This document shows positions 23,448-35,704 of a stretch of 64,000 bases of DNA, one piece after another (positions within the stretch are counted from its first letter, which is position 1; each line of letters begins with the position of its first letter). This stretch comes from Neoarius graeffei. Its lineage: Eukaryota > Chordata > Actinopteri > Siluriformes > Ariidae. Location: NCBI RefSeq assembly GCF_027579695.1, contig NC_083592.1:37983714-38047713 (forward strand), written 5' to 3'. The notes beneath the pieces are model-generated. The model had not been told where the DNA came from. It searched no databases and saw only the letters and a program-made list of their open reading frames with translations. The translations under genes and the position numbers were made by a program.

Positions 23448-25473
23448 CTGCAGAATGGTACAAAGAATTTAGAAAGGAACTAGTCCCTGTCTTACTCCCC
23501 ACATTAAATTGGACCCTTGAAAAATCACAAATACCTCCTAGCTGGAATGAGGCAATCATATCAGCTATTCCAAAAGAAGGCAAAGATAAAACCGAATGTG
23601 CAAATTTTAGACCAATATCTGTCTTGAACATAGACTATAAGTTATTCACTTCCATAATGGCCAGACGGTTTGAGAAACTCATGACTAATCTCATTCATAA
23701 TGATCAGACAGGCTTTATACACCAACGTCAAACCCAAGATAATATAAGACGGACACTTCATATTGCTAGCCACATAATGAAAACCAAGATGGAAGCCTTA
23801 GTGGTTAGTATTGATGCCGAGAAAGCATTTGATTCGGTCAACTTTATCTTCCTTTATAGAGTTTTACACAGATTCGGTTTCCATGACAAGATTATTAGAA
23901 CTATACAAACAATATATCACAGTCCTACTGCAAGGGTCAAAGTTAATGGCCACCTCTCAAATAGGTTTACCCTGGAAAGGGGGACAAGACAGGGATGTGC
24001 TTGGTCACCCCTATTATTTGCTCTCTTCCTTGAACCGCTTGCCCAATATATAAGACAAAACACAGAAATCAAAGGGATACATTTAGCAGAAAGAGAACAT
24101 AAGCTAGCATGCTACGCAGATGATGTGATTACATATCTCAGCCACCCAACACACTCTTTGCCCCAACTGATGTTGGCTCTTGGAAAGTATGGGGAACTGT
24201 CAGGATATAAGGTCAGTGTGAACAAAACCCAAGTGTTAGCTTACAACTATGACCCACCAGAGGAAATAAAATCTCAATATCCATGGGCATGGCAAACAAA
24301 ATCCTTCAAATATTTAGGAATCACTATCCCAAAGGATCTCTCAAAATTATCAGAACATAACTATCCACCTCTAGATAAAAAGATTAAGGATGACATATCA
24401 AGGTGGAATCTTGTTCCTTTCTTTAGTTTCAGCTCAAGGATACTTTCCATTAAAATGAACATATTACCAAGGTTGCTATATTTATTCCAAACCCTACCAG
24501 TAGAAATACCTCAAAGTCAATTCAATGAATGGGATAAAATGTTGTCTAGATACCTATGGCAGGGGAAGAGACCAAGGGTCCGTCTCAAAACCTTACAGTT
24601 AACGAAAGAAAAAGGAGGTTGGGGCTTGCCTTCCCTGAAGGAATATTACTTTGCTGCCCAGATGAGGACTATACTATACTGGTGCAATCCATCATATTTA
24701 GCACAGTGGAAAGATATTGAAGAAAAACTGTTCCCCATCCCCATACAGGCAGTTATAGCAGATTCTAAAATACAACACTACATAAACGAAACGGATAATC
24801 CATGGTTGAAATTTACCTTGAAAATGTGGAAAAATATTATAAAAATATACAAATTAGAGGGAGATCTTCTTCCCCTAAAATGGTGTTCTGATTTCAAACC
24901 AAACACAATGGATACCCGATTCAAAACATGGCCAGTTAAAGGAATAACAGCTCTAAGCACCATTATGAAGAATAATGTATTATTAAGTTTTGAAACGCTA
25001 CAGGAAAAGCACCTACTGGATAAACAAGATTTTTTCAGATATTTACAATTGCGACACTATGTCGACACAAAGGCTAAAAATATATCAGAAGAAAAACACA
25101 ACCTGCTAGAATTGTTCAGAGGAACATACAAGGCAACTCTTAATAAAGGTATTATATCAGCTACATATAACTGCTTGTTAGGACTCAATACACACTCCAC
25201 ATCATATATCAAAGCAAAATGGGAAACCGAATCAGGGACTGAAATAACAGATGAAGAATGGGAAAAAATATGGAAATTTCAATGGAAATGCACCAGTTCA
25301 ATGAACTGGAGGGAATTTAACTGGAAAAACTTAATCAGGTATTTTATAACACCACATCAGAAATGCAAATTCAGTGACATTATCCCTGTTTGTTGGAGAC
25401 AATGTGGCCATCAATGTGCAAACCACCACCATGTTTTCTGGGATTGCCCCAACATAAAAGCTTTTTGGTCTGA
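23448..25473 (+). pseudogene. L1 ORF2, reverse transcriptase to C-terminal region (interrupted)
   Basis: Open throughout. RT blocks: SWNEAIISAIPKEGKD, NFRPISVLNIDYKLFTSIMA, SIDAEKAFDSVNF, RQGCAWSPLLFALFLEPLAQ and the catalytic CYADDVITY. The C-terminal part reaches a cysteine/histidine knuckle (CWRQCGHQC...HHVFWDC) typical of L1 ORF2. The frame is cut by foreign DNA after KAFWSE and, when that DNA is skipped, continues in frame at 28,664. Translation into the inserted element adds about 20 foreign codons before a stop. Confidence 0.88.
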
Positions 25474-25776
25474 GGCCCTGTCCACACGGCAACAGATTCA
25501 GGTGACTCCGATACAATTGCTTATCGTTTAGGCCTGGCGTCCACACGGCACCGGCGTTTTGGGTGCCCAAAACGCAATCTTTTTGAGAACGGGTTCCAGA
25601 GTGGAAAGATCTGGCAACGTTGCCGTTGTGAAGTCGTCTGGATGAGTAAAACGGATTTGTTTACGATGACGTCACAACCACATGACTGTGAGTGCTTCAC
25701 GCCGGGTAGAAGTGTAATGAATATCACCAGGAAAAAGCCTTACAGAGCACTAGTGAGAGTGAAACACGAGCTTGGA

Positions 25777-25777
<1 letters not shown>

Positions 25778-25819
<42 letters not shown>
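25778..25819. repeat. (TTA)n microsatellite in the left arm
   Basis: The mirror copy is the (AAT)n run at 28,323-28,357 in the right arm. The lengths differ slightly. Confidence 0.9.
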
Positions 25820-25821
<2 letters not shown>

Positions 25822-26076
25822 GTTCAGTGTTAGTTCACAGTAGTAATGCAAGAAGCAGAATAGTGACAGTAATAGTGAAGCAAAAACATGCAATTGTACA
25901 AACACTGCAGCTCTACAGCAAAATATTCATTTATGAAATGGTCTGATTCTTAACACCAGTAGTGCCAATGATCTCATTGCGATGCGATGCGAGTTGTCAA
26001 CAAATCCTATAACTTGGTTCATGAAACGCGCTTACAAAATATTTTCACTGTGAATATTTATTGTGTAATGGTGCAA

Positions 26077-26079
<3 letters not shown>

Positions 26080-26117
<38 letters not shown>
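26080..26117. repeat. (GA)n microsatellite in the left arm
   Basis: The mirror copy is (CT)n at 28,021-28,063. Confidence 0.9.
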
Positions 26118-26120
<3 letters not shown>

Positions 26121-28018
26121 GCCCTTAGGGCAGAGTCAATCCCACCAGCAAAACTAGGGGGAAAAAAGAGCGATCTCACCTCTTCAGATGATGGTTTAAG
26201 TCCTAGAATACATTCCTCAAAAAAGCAAATTAATCCATCAACGTGTATATCATTCAATTTTTTCCGGACCATTAAAGACGCCGCCTTCCGCGTACGTCAT
26301 CCTCGCCGCCATATTGGAAAGGTCAAAGTGGAGAATAAAGATTAGCTGCGTTTAACTATACCAACAGGTTTACCGTCCAAACGAGATCACATGGGATTAC
26401 CTTTCACAGGTGAGAAACAACAAATTAATCCATCAACGTGTAGTATTCAATTTATTCCGGACCATTAAAGACGCCGGCTTCCGCGTACGTCATCCTCGCC
26501 GCCATATTGGAAAGGTCAAAGCGGAGAATAAAGATTAGCTGCGTTTAACTGTACCAACAGGTTTACAGGTTGGCCTCAGGCTACATCCACACGACAACGG
26601 CAACGAGATGTTATTTAAAAATATATCGCGTCCAAATGGGCAACAATCAGTAAAATATCGGGTCCATATGGCAACGCAACGCTTGCTGAAAACGATGCAA
26701 TACACATGCCACACCTCTAGGGGCGCTGTAAGACGGTCCCTTCGGAGACACCAGAACAACCCATACGAAAAATAACAGTAAAGAACTTATAAGAGTTTAC
26801 CACTGTCTTAGTAGTAAATCCTTATAAGGATTTATAAATATATATGCCATGTATGATTTACTCCTGAAAGTGGCCCATTTTGCATTTTCCTCATACAAAT
26901 TTTTTTATGAAAATCTAGTATGTATGAAGTGAACATTGTGCATGGTTTTTACAGATAATGTGTATGATGAATTACACCGTCTTTGTATGCTTCACGTAAT
27001 GTTTGTAGTTTTAAATTATATTTTACAGTTTAAAATGTATATGCCTTTTATATGTAAATCCAACACAAACATATGTGGATTTACATATAAAAGGCATATA
27101 CATTTTAAACTGTAAAATATAATTTAAAACTACAAACATTACGTGAAGCATACAAAGACGGTGTAATTCATCATACACATTATCTGTAAAAACCATGCAC
27201 AATGTTCACTTCATACATACTAGATTTTCATAAAAAATTTGTATGAGGAAAATGCAAAATGGGCCACTTTCAGGAGTAAATCATACATGGCATATATATT
27301 TATTTATAAATCCTTATAAGGATTTATCCTTATATTTATAAGGATTTACTACTAAGACAGTGGTAAACTCTTATAAGTTCTTTACTGTTCTTTTTCGTAT
27401 GGGAATAGAAGAAGTAAGGATGCATGCGCATAAACTATTATGCGCGAGACTTCATATTAGCCACAAAGTCAGGAAAATCTGTTCGGAAAATTACATTATA
27501 ATGACCAAATACAATGAAAAGTATTTTTCCAGTCTCACCTGTAAGGTAATCCCATGTGATCTCGTTTGGACGGTAAACCTGTTGGTACAGTTAAACGCAG
27601 CTAATCTTTATTCTCCGCTTTGACCTTTCCAATATGGCGGCGAGGATGACGTACGCGGAAGCCGGCGTCTTTAATGGTCCGGAATAAATTGAATACTACA
27701 CGTTGATGGATTAATTTGTTGTTTCTCACCTGTGAAAGGTAATCCCATGTGATCTCGTTTGGACGGTAAACCTGTTGGTATAGTTAAACGCAGCTAATCT
27801 TTATTCTCCACTTTGACCTTTCCAATATGGCGGCGAGGATGACGTACGCGGAAGGCGGCGTCTTTAATGGTCCGGAAAAAATTGAATGATATACACGTTG
27901 ATGGATTAATTTGCTTTTTTGAGGAATGTATTCTAGGACTTAAACCATCATCTGAAGAGGTGAGATCGCTCTTTTTTCCCCCTAGTTTTGCTGGTGGGAT
28001 TGACTCTGCCCTAAGGGC

Positions 28019-28066
<48 letters not shown>

Positions 28067-28321
28067 TTGCACCATTACACAATAAATATTCACAGTGAAA
28101 ATATTTTGTAAGCGCGTTTCATGAACCAAGTTATAGGATTTGTTGACAACTCGCATCGCATCGCAATGAGATCATTGGCACTACTGGTGTTAAGAATCAG
28201 ACCATTTCATAAATGAATATTTTGCTGTAGAGCTGCAGTGTTTGTACAATTGCATGTTTTTGCTTCACTATTACTGTCACTATTCTGCTTCTTGCATTAC
28301 TACTGTGAACTAACACTGAAC

Positions 28322-28357
<36 letters not shown>

Positions 28358-28663
28358 TCCAAGCTCGTGTTTCACTCTCACTAGTGCTCTGTAAGGCTTT
28401 TTCCTGGTGATATTCATTACACTTCTACCCGGCGTGAAGCACTCACAGTCATGTGGTTGTGACGTCATCGTAAACAAATCCGTTTTACTCATCCAGACGA
28501 CTTCACAACGGCAACGTTGCCAGATCTTTCCACTCTGGAACCCGTTCTCAAAAAGATTGCGTTTTGGGCACCCAAAACGCCGGTGCCGTGTGGACGCCAG
28601 GCCTAAACGATAAGCAATTGTATCGGAGTCACCTGAATCTGTTGCCGTGTGGACAGGGCCTGA

Positions 28664-28877
28664 GATACATAAGGCCCTACAGGACATCTTTGAAGAAGAT
28701 ATTGCACTGGACTTTAAGACTTTGTACCTTGGATACGTTCCCGAAAACTGGCTGAAAGTGGACAAATATCTTATTAACATTCTACTGGTGGCCAGTAAAA
28801 AAGCCATCACCAGGAACTGGCTACAACCACACAGCCCAACAATTATTACGTGGAGAGATATTGTGGTGGAAATTTAA
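28664..28877 (+). pseudogene. L1 ORF2 C-terminal end (after the insertion)
   Basis: Continues ORF2 in the same frame with IHKALQDIFEEDIALDFKTL and ASKKAITRNWLQPHSPTIIT, ending in TAA at 28,875-28,877. The reading frame is intact to the stop, which shows that the foldback insertion is the main lesion of this copy besides 5' truncation. Confidence 0.88.
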
Positions 28878-29200
28878 AAGATGGAAGGAATAACAGCACA
28901 TGTTAACCAAAAAACTGAGGTTTTTTTGGACAGATGGTTGAAATGGTTTTATTTTGTCCCTGCCAAATGGCCAAATGAATCCTTACTATAAGTGTATATA
29001 TTACGTATCCTTTTGTAAGTACATGTACGTGAAAGACTACTCCCTGTTTGTAAATAGTTGTTGTTACTGTTGTTGTCGTTTTTTTGTCCCCCCCATTTCC
29101 TGTCTCTCTTTTTTTTTCTTTCTTGTTTTCATGTACCCACCACCCTTTACCTTGAAAAATAATAAAATATAAATTTAAAAAAAAAAGAATGTAAGAGTGT

Positions 29201-29914
29201 AACAGTGTAGCACTGTGCATGCGCATACACGTTTTCCGATTAAAATGGCCGGCGAGTGTATACAATTCAGTTCACCATTTGAAATAAATGGACTAGACTA
29301 AAGAAATCGCTTTCAGACATGTTTATGCTTATTACAGAGGGAAAGTGCGTTCCACTGAGCTCTAGCATCGGGCCATTTCCGGGAAATAAGAGTTTTGGTC
29401 ATGGCGACAGCGTGCGTATGTCAGCCTCGGTTCGGAGGTTTCAGTTTCAAAAACTGTAAGAGGTAAGAGTAGAATAATATAAAGTACAGACACTTGGTAT
29501 ATTTTACTTCTGTGATTTTTAAATTTTTCATTTTTGGATTACGCTTCATTTTTGTGGCTACTGCCTCATAGAGTAAATATATATGCTATATTTACTGTAC
29601 GGACATGGTATCAGAAAACTATTTTATTTATAAGCAGTAGCCACATGGACCCATAGGGTACCTATTTTTCACGATATCTTCCTTCATATTCATCATAAGT
29701 GCTACCAGGCGAGGTTTGTTTTGCCTGACAACACTTGTTCTTACTGTTTTATTTTTTCCAACACTGACTTCAAAGAAATGAACTGGAAGAAAAGTTGTAC
29801 TTTTGCAGTGATCCAAAAGCATACAACGCTACACTACACAGCAAAACCACACAGCACAAAGCTTAGCAAATAAGTAATGGACCATTTAATACTTAATCTG
29901 GCCCCCACACACTA
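29201..29914. other. Intergenic repeat-derived DNA
   Basis: Contains ATTAAAATGGCCGGCGAGTG, which is also found at 42,225 and 42,653, and the GTGGCTACTGCCTCATAGAG block. No gene. Confidence 0.4.
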
Positions 29915-30545
29915 TATAGGCAAAAGTATGTGGACACCTGACCATCACACCCATATATGGATCTTCCCCAAACAAAGTTGGAAGCGCGCATTTATATAGG
30001 ATGTTTTTGTATGCTCTAGAATTACAGTTTCCCTTCACTGGAGCTAAAAAGCCCAAACCAGTTTTATCATGACAGTGTCCCTGTGCACAAAGCAAGGTCT
30101 ATGAAGACATGGTTTGCCAAGGTTTGAGTGGAAGAACTTGGATGGCCTGAACCAACCCGGAAGTCAAGATGGCAGCACGCAATGCTCTCGTGTCTCTGTC
30201 TTTTCGTGTTCTGTTTTAATCATGTTTCGCTAAGTTGTTTTTAAATTGCGTATATACCAATTCTCTGGCGCTTATTTTCATGAATTCTGAAAACGCAGAT
30301 TCAAACTGCTCCTTTGTCACCCTCTGGCTCGCGCACTTGTTTACCTGCCTGCTCCTGCTACTCCATTTCTGAATGCCCACCTGATGCACCTTCTCAGGCC
30401 TGCACCGACAGCGATTTCTTTCCCTTCCCCTTTCCTTTCCCCGTTTTCCAATAGAGTGCTTCGAGATCAGCGCGAACCCGGCGGCGGCCATATTGGAAGT
30501 CAAACGTCGCTGTGTCAGTGCATTGTTGTTGCTCAGCGAAACAAA

Positions 30546-30756
30546 ATGCCGAATACATGTGTCATTGTTGGCTGTAGTAGCCGGGGGGAAAAGGGTGGCA
30601 AAAGCTTCCACAGACTCCCTAAAGTCGTGACTAACCAGGGAATTGCAGCACAGGAGAAAAGCGAGCAGAGGAGACGACAGTGGCTGGCTGCCATCAACCG
30701 ATCAAATTTAGGACAACTTGACTGTATCCGGATTTGTTCTGATCACTTTGTGACAG
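30546..30756 (+). pseudogene. THAP-domain first exon
   Basis: Starts MPNTCVIVGCSSRG and holds the C2CH pattern: Cys5, Cys10, then CSDHF (Cys65, His68). It also has the conserved FHRLP and the invariant Trp (RRRQWLAAINR). THAP domains bind DNA and occur in host factors and in P, Kolobok and ISL2EU transposases. The exon ends at a good donor (ACAG/GTAGGT). No downstream exon follows within the element, so it is a remnant of the autonomous gene, not a host THAP gene. Confidence 0.75.
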
Positions 30757-30989
30757 GTAGGTTAATATTGTCTTGAATTTCATAGTTACTAAAATAAATG
30801 TGATACAAACTATTATCTTTTCTATGTACTTTCAGCAATGATTAATGGATATATTTGTCACATTAGGTAGCTTATGTCTACTGCAGTGTATTGTTGCATC
30901 AAATGGCATTTAAGATCTAGGCCTAGTAATGTTTATGTACACATGCTGTTAGTACAAGTTACATACTAGGCCTGCATTTTATTCACTGA

Positions 30990-31142
30990 CTAAAATAATT
31001 GATAATTATGCGGCAACAAGCTGGGGTCAGCTTTCCACTCCTTCTCACTAACAGTGTATGGATCTACATTCCCAATGAAACGTACCTTCTCAGCATAACG
31101 CTCCCGTGCCTGCTTATCCAAACTTTCACAGTAGTGCTCCAT
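30990..31142 (-). pseudogene. N-terminal exon of the convergent partner protein (SWIM/YqaJ-associated type)
   Basis: A 50-codon stretch, MEHYCESLDKQARERYAEKV then GNVDPYTVSEKEW. It follows a pyrimidine/AG junction on the minus strand (TTTAAGAATTTAG). Its pattern ERYxEK...GxxDPY...W...LLP matches the N-terminal half of the protein encoded in the elements at 35,604 and 49,551 (RYMSKI..SDPYRLP). I associate this family with SWIM zinc finger/YqaJ nuclease proteins from memory. The stretch stops after NYQLF. Confidence 0.55.
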
Positions 31143-31499
31143 CACTTCAGATGTCTAAATTCTTAAAAAATCAAAGCTTCTAAGCCCTCTAACGCGGAAA
31201 CGAATCGGTGAATGTTTACTCTATGATGTGTACTCTATGCGCGCTCTGGAGTGAGTGACTTCCAAGATGGCCGTGCCGACCGCATGGTTACTATTTTTAG
31301 CATCATCTCGGAGCACTCTATACAAATTCCCATATTTCATCTTAGGCTTATGGACATATGCATCCAACATCAAAGTTAACACTCGTCATTTACAAGCGTT
31401 TTAGTGGACTAAACTGAGGAGGTAAACAGTGGACTTAAGCGGTTTGTCTGTCTGCTTCCTGTTCTCTTTATTCCGGTAGGGTACTGTTTTCTATTCATT

Positions 31500-33233
31500 A
31501 TGCGTGTTTTATACATTGCCTGGACTTTATGGCTATTTTGGATGTTAAATATGGACTGGTTGTCATCAACCCGGGAAAGAGTTTCCCGCAGGACTTTGGA
31601 TTTCGTTTTATACACTGCGTCAAAAAGTACACATATACACACATTTGTCTCCCAAAAGGAGTACACTGACCTTTCCACACATGGACTTGATTTAAAGCTC
31701 TCTTTCATTTACTTGCTAACGATCAGAGACTATTTCACTGTATCAAGCACAAGGCATGGTTTGTTGTACAGTGTATCTTCCCGAGATGTCATATTAAAAC
31801 ATGTTTGGCAACGTCGTTTTATTATATTGTTGTTGCTTTTGGCCGGCAATGTTAAACCAAACCCCGGACCCGAATGTCTCGATATACCATCGTATTTTGC
31901 CAGGAAACCTGGCCTGAAAGTTATGCATTTAAATGTCCATAGTTTAGTGCCTAAAATGGACTTCATTAGGTTATGGGCAGTGTCTGCAAATGTTGATGTT
32001 TTTGCTTTATCTGAAACGTGGCTGAAAAAAAGAGCATATCGGACAATGACATTGCAATCAATGGTTACAATGTATTTCGTGCAGATCGAAAGAGTAAAGG
32101 GGGTGGGGTAGTGCTGTATGTAAGATCTGCATATCATGCCACTTTGTTAAATTCCATGAGCGTTATGAAAAGTTTTGAGTTGTTGGCAATTAACTTAAAA
32201 TTAGGGAATACCAATCTAGTCATTGTCTGCTGTTATCGACCTCCATCAGCTAAAAGTGACACATTATCTTCCTTATCATCTGTGCTCTCTGAAATCATCG
32301 GCCAGAAAGAAGTTATTCTACTAGGTGATTTAAATTGGGATGAAAGATGACTCTAGAGACTTCAAGGCATACTGTCACTCTGTCAATTTAACCCAAGTAA
32401 TAAATGCCCCAACACGCCCAAATATAAAAAATCCTAGTAAATCTACTCTAATTGATATAATCTTAATAAACAAACCTGATAAATGTCTTTATGTTGGTAT
32501 ATTCCCAAATGATGTGAGCGACCATTGTGCAGTAGCAATGATTCGAAACTGTAAACTTTTAAAATCAGCTTCACGAATTATAGAGAAACGATATTTTAAA
32601 CATTTTGATCAACAGGCATTTTTGCACGACTTATATCATTGTGACTGGCATAGGGTGCCCTTAATTCCAGAGGTCGAGTTGGCATGGACTTTCTTTAAGG
32701 ATCTCTTTTTGAGAGTTGTAAATAAACACGCCCCCTTGAGACGATTTAGGGTTAAAGGGAGAGACAATCCATGGTTTTCTGAAGAACTGTCCTGTCTGGT
32801 TAGGGACAGAGATCTCGCCTGGGCAAAGGCAAGAAAATCTGGTTTAGATACGGATTGGACTATTTTCAGGTGTCTAAGAAATAAATGCACGACACAGATA
32901 CATAAAGCTAAATCTCAGTTTTATCTAGACGAAATGACTAGGAATCTACAGAACCCGGCTATATTTTGGAAAACAATTAAGTCATTAAAGTCCAATTCTA
33001 CAACATCTGCATTACCCAAACAAATATGCTTAGATTCCGCACAAATTACTGACAAAAAAGATATGGTGGATTCCTTTAACCAACACTTCGCTTCGGCAGG
33101 GCTTCTTTTTAATTCACTACCGAGGCAAACACAGTCTGATTTTCAGTCTCCTAGTGTGAGACAGGTAAATAGGCCTACTTTTGCTCTTGAACCAATTCAC
33201 AAGGAGTCAGTGTTATCAGCTCAAAAAATATAA
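31500..33233 (+). pseudogene. CR1/L2-like LINE ORF2: leader and endonuclease, frameshifted
   Basis: The N-terminal part ends in a hydrophobic LLLLAGNVKPNPGP, the position where CR1/L2-type elements carry 2A-like sequences. The endonuclease follows (LKVMHLNVHSLVPKMDFIR, FALSETWLKK). Frameshifts at about 32,050 and 32,345 split it. Later motifs are GDLNWD and SDHCAVAMI. The connecting domain runs to 33,233, where an A-run indel shifts the frame again. Confidence 0.8.
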
Positions 33234-34729
33234 ATAGTAGAAAGTCAGCTGGTCCTGATGGTCTTGACCCATCACTTTTAAAACTTTCTGCTGAAATTAT
33301 CACTGACCCTTTAACATACATTTTTAATTTATCCCTGGAACAAAACTGTATTCCAGATTCCTGGAAATTAGCACATGTAGTACCTTTATTAAAGAGTGGC
33401 GATCCAACTTTGCTAGATAACTACCGTCCAATCTCAAAGCTTTCAGTGTTAGCCAAAATCTTTGAGTCTCTAATTAGTGATCAACTAAAAGAGTTTTTAA
33501 CTAATAACAGTATTCTTAGCTCAGTTCAATCAGGCTTTAGGAAGAGACATAGCACCATCACAGCAGCCGTAAAAGTAGTCAATGACATCATTAGTGTTAT
33601 TGATAGTAAAAACTCTTGTGCCGCGTTGTTTATTGATCTTTCTAAAGCTTTTGATACAGTAAATCATAGTATTTTATTACATTCTCTGTATAACATTGGG
33701 ATGTCCGAAAAAGCTTTACTTTGGTTTAAATATTATTTTACAAATAGATATCAATGTGTTTCCTGTGATGGTATAACATCAGGAAGAGCTCAGATCAAAA
33801 TTGGCGTTCCACAAGGTTCCATCTTGGGTCCATTATTATTCACCATCTACATAAATGACATCTGTGCATATGTAAACAATGCCAATGTACACCTATATGC
33901 AGATGACACCATTCTATACTGCTCAGCTCCATCTCCTTCTGAGGCATTAGCAAAACTCCAAGAAGCTTTCACAAAAATACAAGAAAACTTATTTAAGTTA
34001 CATCTAGTACTAAACTCAAACAAAACCAAATATATGTTATTTACTAATTCTCAAACTCAAACTTTGCCTCAAATAATTACTCTTCAGGGACAGGTTATAG
34101 AGAGGGTGTCAAGCTACAAATACTTAGGATTTTTATTGGACGAAGAGCTGTCTTTTAACTCTCATGTTACCAGCTTAGTGCAGAAAGTAAAATTAGGGTT
34201 TTATTATAGAAATAAGGCATGTTTTAATCTTAAAGCCAGAAAGGAACTGGTAATATCTACATTTGTTTCTGTATTAGACTATGGTGACATTCTTTATATG
34301 CATGCATCAAAGTCTGTGCTACGGTTGCTAGATTCAACTTATCACTCTGCGCTACGTTTTATTACTGGGGCTAAATATTCAACACATCATTGTGACCTGT
34401 ACAGCCTGTCTGGTTGTCACCCACTGTCAGTACGCAGGCAGCTTCATTGGCTGACTTTCATTTATAAGGCAGTTATTGGTTTGTTACCATCCTATCTATC
34501 ACTGTTTTCTTGGTCTTCAAATAATAGATATAACCTCAGATCAAACAATATTATTCTCTTTAACATACCAACTTCTAGAACCAATTTTGGAAAATTAGCC
34601 TTTCAATACAACGCCCCCTCAACCTGGAATGAACTCCAGAAACAGTTAAAGCTAGATTTGTTCATTCCATTGACTGATTTTAAGTTACGCATTGCTGACA
34701 TACTCAAATATCAATGCAAGTGTTTTTAA
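33234..34729 (+). pseudogene. CR1/L2-like LINE ORF2: reverse transcriptase
   Basis: Open from RKSAGPDGLDPSLLKLSAEI through NYRPISKLSVLAKIFESLIS, FIDLSKAFDTVNHSI, GVPQGSILGPLLF and HLYADDTILY (catalytic YADD) to the C-terminal region KLAFQYNAPSTWNELQ and a stop at 34,729. The RT domain is complete. Inactivation is due to upstream frameshifts and the 5' insertion. Confidence 0.85.
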
Positions 34730-35704
34730 GGTTAAGGCTATTCTATTGAACACATTCAGTGCATTATTTTTTATGTTCATGTTGTAAGTATGCCAGCTTT
34801 GGTCTATGTTACCTGTTATGTGCTTGTTTGTGTTCTTATTTCATTGTGTACCTATCTTTTACGGTAATCTCTGCTCTCTTGCTGTCCAGCATGCTATGTT
34901 TATATTCTGCTTGTCTCAACCTGCGTCTATATTAAGCTAAGTGTCTCTTGTCCAACATGTTATTGATGTGTCCTGCCTGTTTTTTAACCTATTGTGTGTA
35001 TCTTGTTGCCCTGCATGGTATGTTTTTGTCCTGCTTGTCTTATCAAGTTGTGTGTGTTGTTTAGTATGATGTGCTCACGCCCTGCCATTCTTTTAAGCTA
35101 TGCATATCTTGCTTAAGTCCTGCATGTTTTATGTCCTGCATGTTTTAATCTTTTATGTCTTTGTTCTTAATCTTTGTTATGCTTTGCTGCTGTGTTTATC
35201 TGCATGTCTGCTTTATGTTGTCTGTTTTAGCTTATTGCTGCTTTCTTGGACAGGGCTCACTTGAAAAAGAGGCAACAGCCTCAATGTGACTACCCTGGTT
35301 AAATAAAGGAATTTAAAAAAAAAAAAGCCCTGATCTCAACCCCATTGAACACCTTTAGGATGAACTGGAATTCCGACTCGGCCTCAGGCCTCAATATGTA
35401 AGAGGATCGTATACCTCACTAATGCTCTTGTAGCCAAATGAGCACAAATCCCCACAGCCATGCTCCAAAATCTAGTGTTGCACCTTCTCGGATGAGTGGA
35501 GGTTATTATAACAGCAAAATGGAGACTAAATTTCAAAATACACAGCAGTGTTATGGCTAGGCATCCACAAACCTTTGGCCATTTTGTGTCTCATGACAGC
35601 TATGGAGCTCTTGCAGTCACGTGACCGAATCCCGGCTGGAATGTAAACAGCCGCCATCTTGTCGGTCAACAACACAGCTGAATATTGTTGCACTCGTATA
35701 CAAA

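Larger units (their letters stand above)
25474..28660. mobile_element. 3.19-kb foldback element (giant inverted repeat)
   Basis: The termini GGCCCTGTCCACACGGCAAC and the complement are flanked by TGA (25,471-25,473 and 28,661-28,663). The left and right halves are almost identical inverted copies about 1.58 kb long, meeting at a 15-bp spacer (27,061-27,075). The arms hold microsatellites in mirror positions, (TTA)n and (GA)n, and a direct duplication of about 150 bp per arm (CCGGACCATTAAAGACGCC...). The symmetry breaks only where 26,577-26,756 on the left faces an unrelated 27,398-27,555 on the right. No gene was found inside. Confidence 0.9.
23448..29184 (+). mobile_element. 5'-truncated L1-clade LINE with a large insertion in ORF2
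   Basis: A 16-bp duplication AAGAATGTAAGAGTGT lies at 23,432-23,447 and 29,185-29,200 and brackets one L1 insertion, which ends in AATAAAATATAAATTT plus an A run. Only the ORF2 reverse transcriptase and C-terminus were copied. A 3.19-kb inverted-repeat element later entered ORF2 at 25,474. Confidence 0.92.
30453..31319. mobile_element. ISL2EU-like element 1 (non-autonomous)
   Basis: The termini AGAGTGCTTCGAGAT and ATCTCGGAGCACTCT are inverted repeats; both sides are flanked by AT (30,451-30,452 and 31,320-31,321). It carries a THAP-domain first exon on the + strand (30,546-30,756) and, facing it on the - strand, the beginning of a second protein (30,990-31,142). ISL2EU transposons are known to me for AT target duplications, a THAP-bearing transposase and a YqaJ-type partner; the assignment rests on that combination. 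Confidence 0.65.
30157..35328 (+). mobile_element. CR1/L2-like LINE, near full length, carrying an ISL2EU-like insertion
   Basis: Inserted in the Tc1 relic. The 5' part starts GGAAGTCAAGATGGC. Coding sequence covers endonuclease and reverse transcriptase. The 3' end CTACCCTGGTTAAATAAAGG is followed by an A run. Subtracting the 867-bp element at 30,453 leaves about 4.3 kb. Confidence 0.8.
29917..35582 (+). mobile_element. Tc1-family element split by a 5.2-kb LINE
   Basis: The left end (AGGCAAAAGTATGTGGACACC) and right end (GGCATCCACAAACCTTTGGCC) are inverted counterparts. The inner sequence GAGTGGAAGAACTTGGATGGCC resumes at CCTGATCTCAACCCCATTGAAC, a piece of Tc1 transposase (PDLNPIE-type motif). 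The same family is found again at 57,560-60,405. Confidence 0.75.

Noticed and set aside
25474..28660. Assembly hairpin artefact explaining the whole palindrome
   Set aside because: The arms contain two mutually unrelated segments and different microsatellite lengths, and the element has a target duplication inside L1 ORF2. It still deserves long-read confirmation.
30546..30776. A host THAP-domain gene
   Set aside because: The exon lies between inverted ends with AT duplications, inside a LINE, and has no downstream exons; the same arrangement recurs elsewhere in the window.
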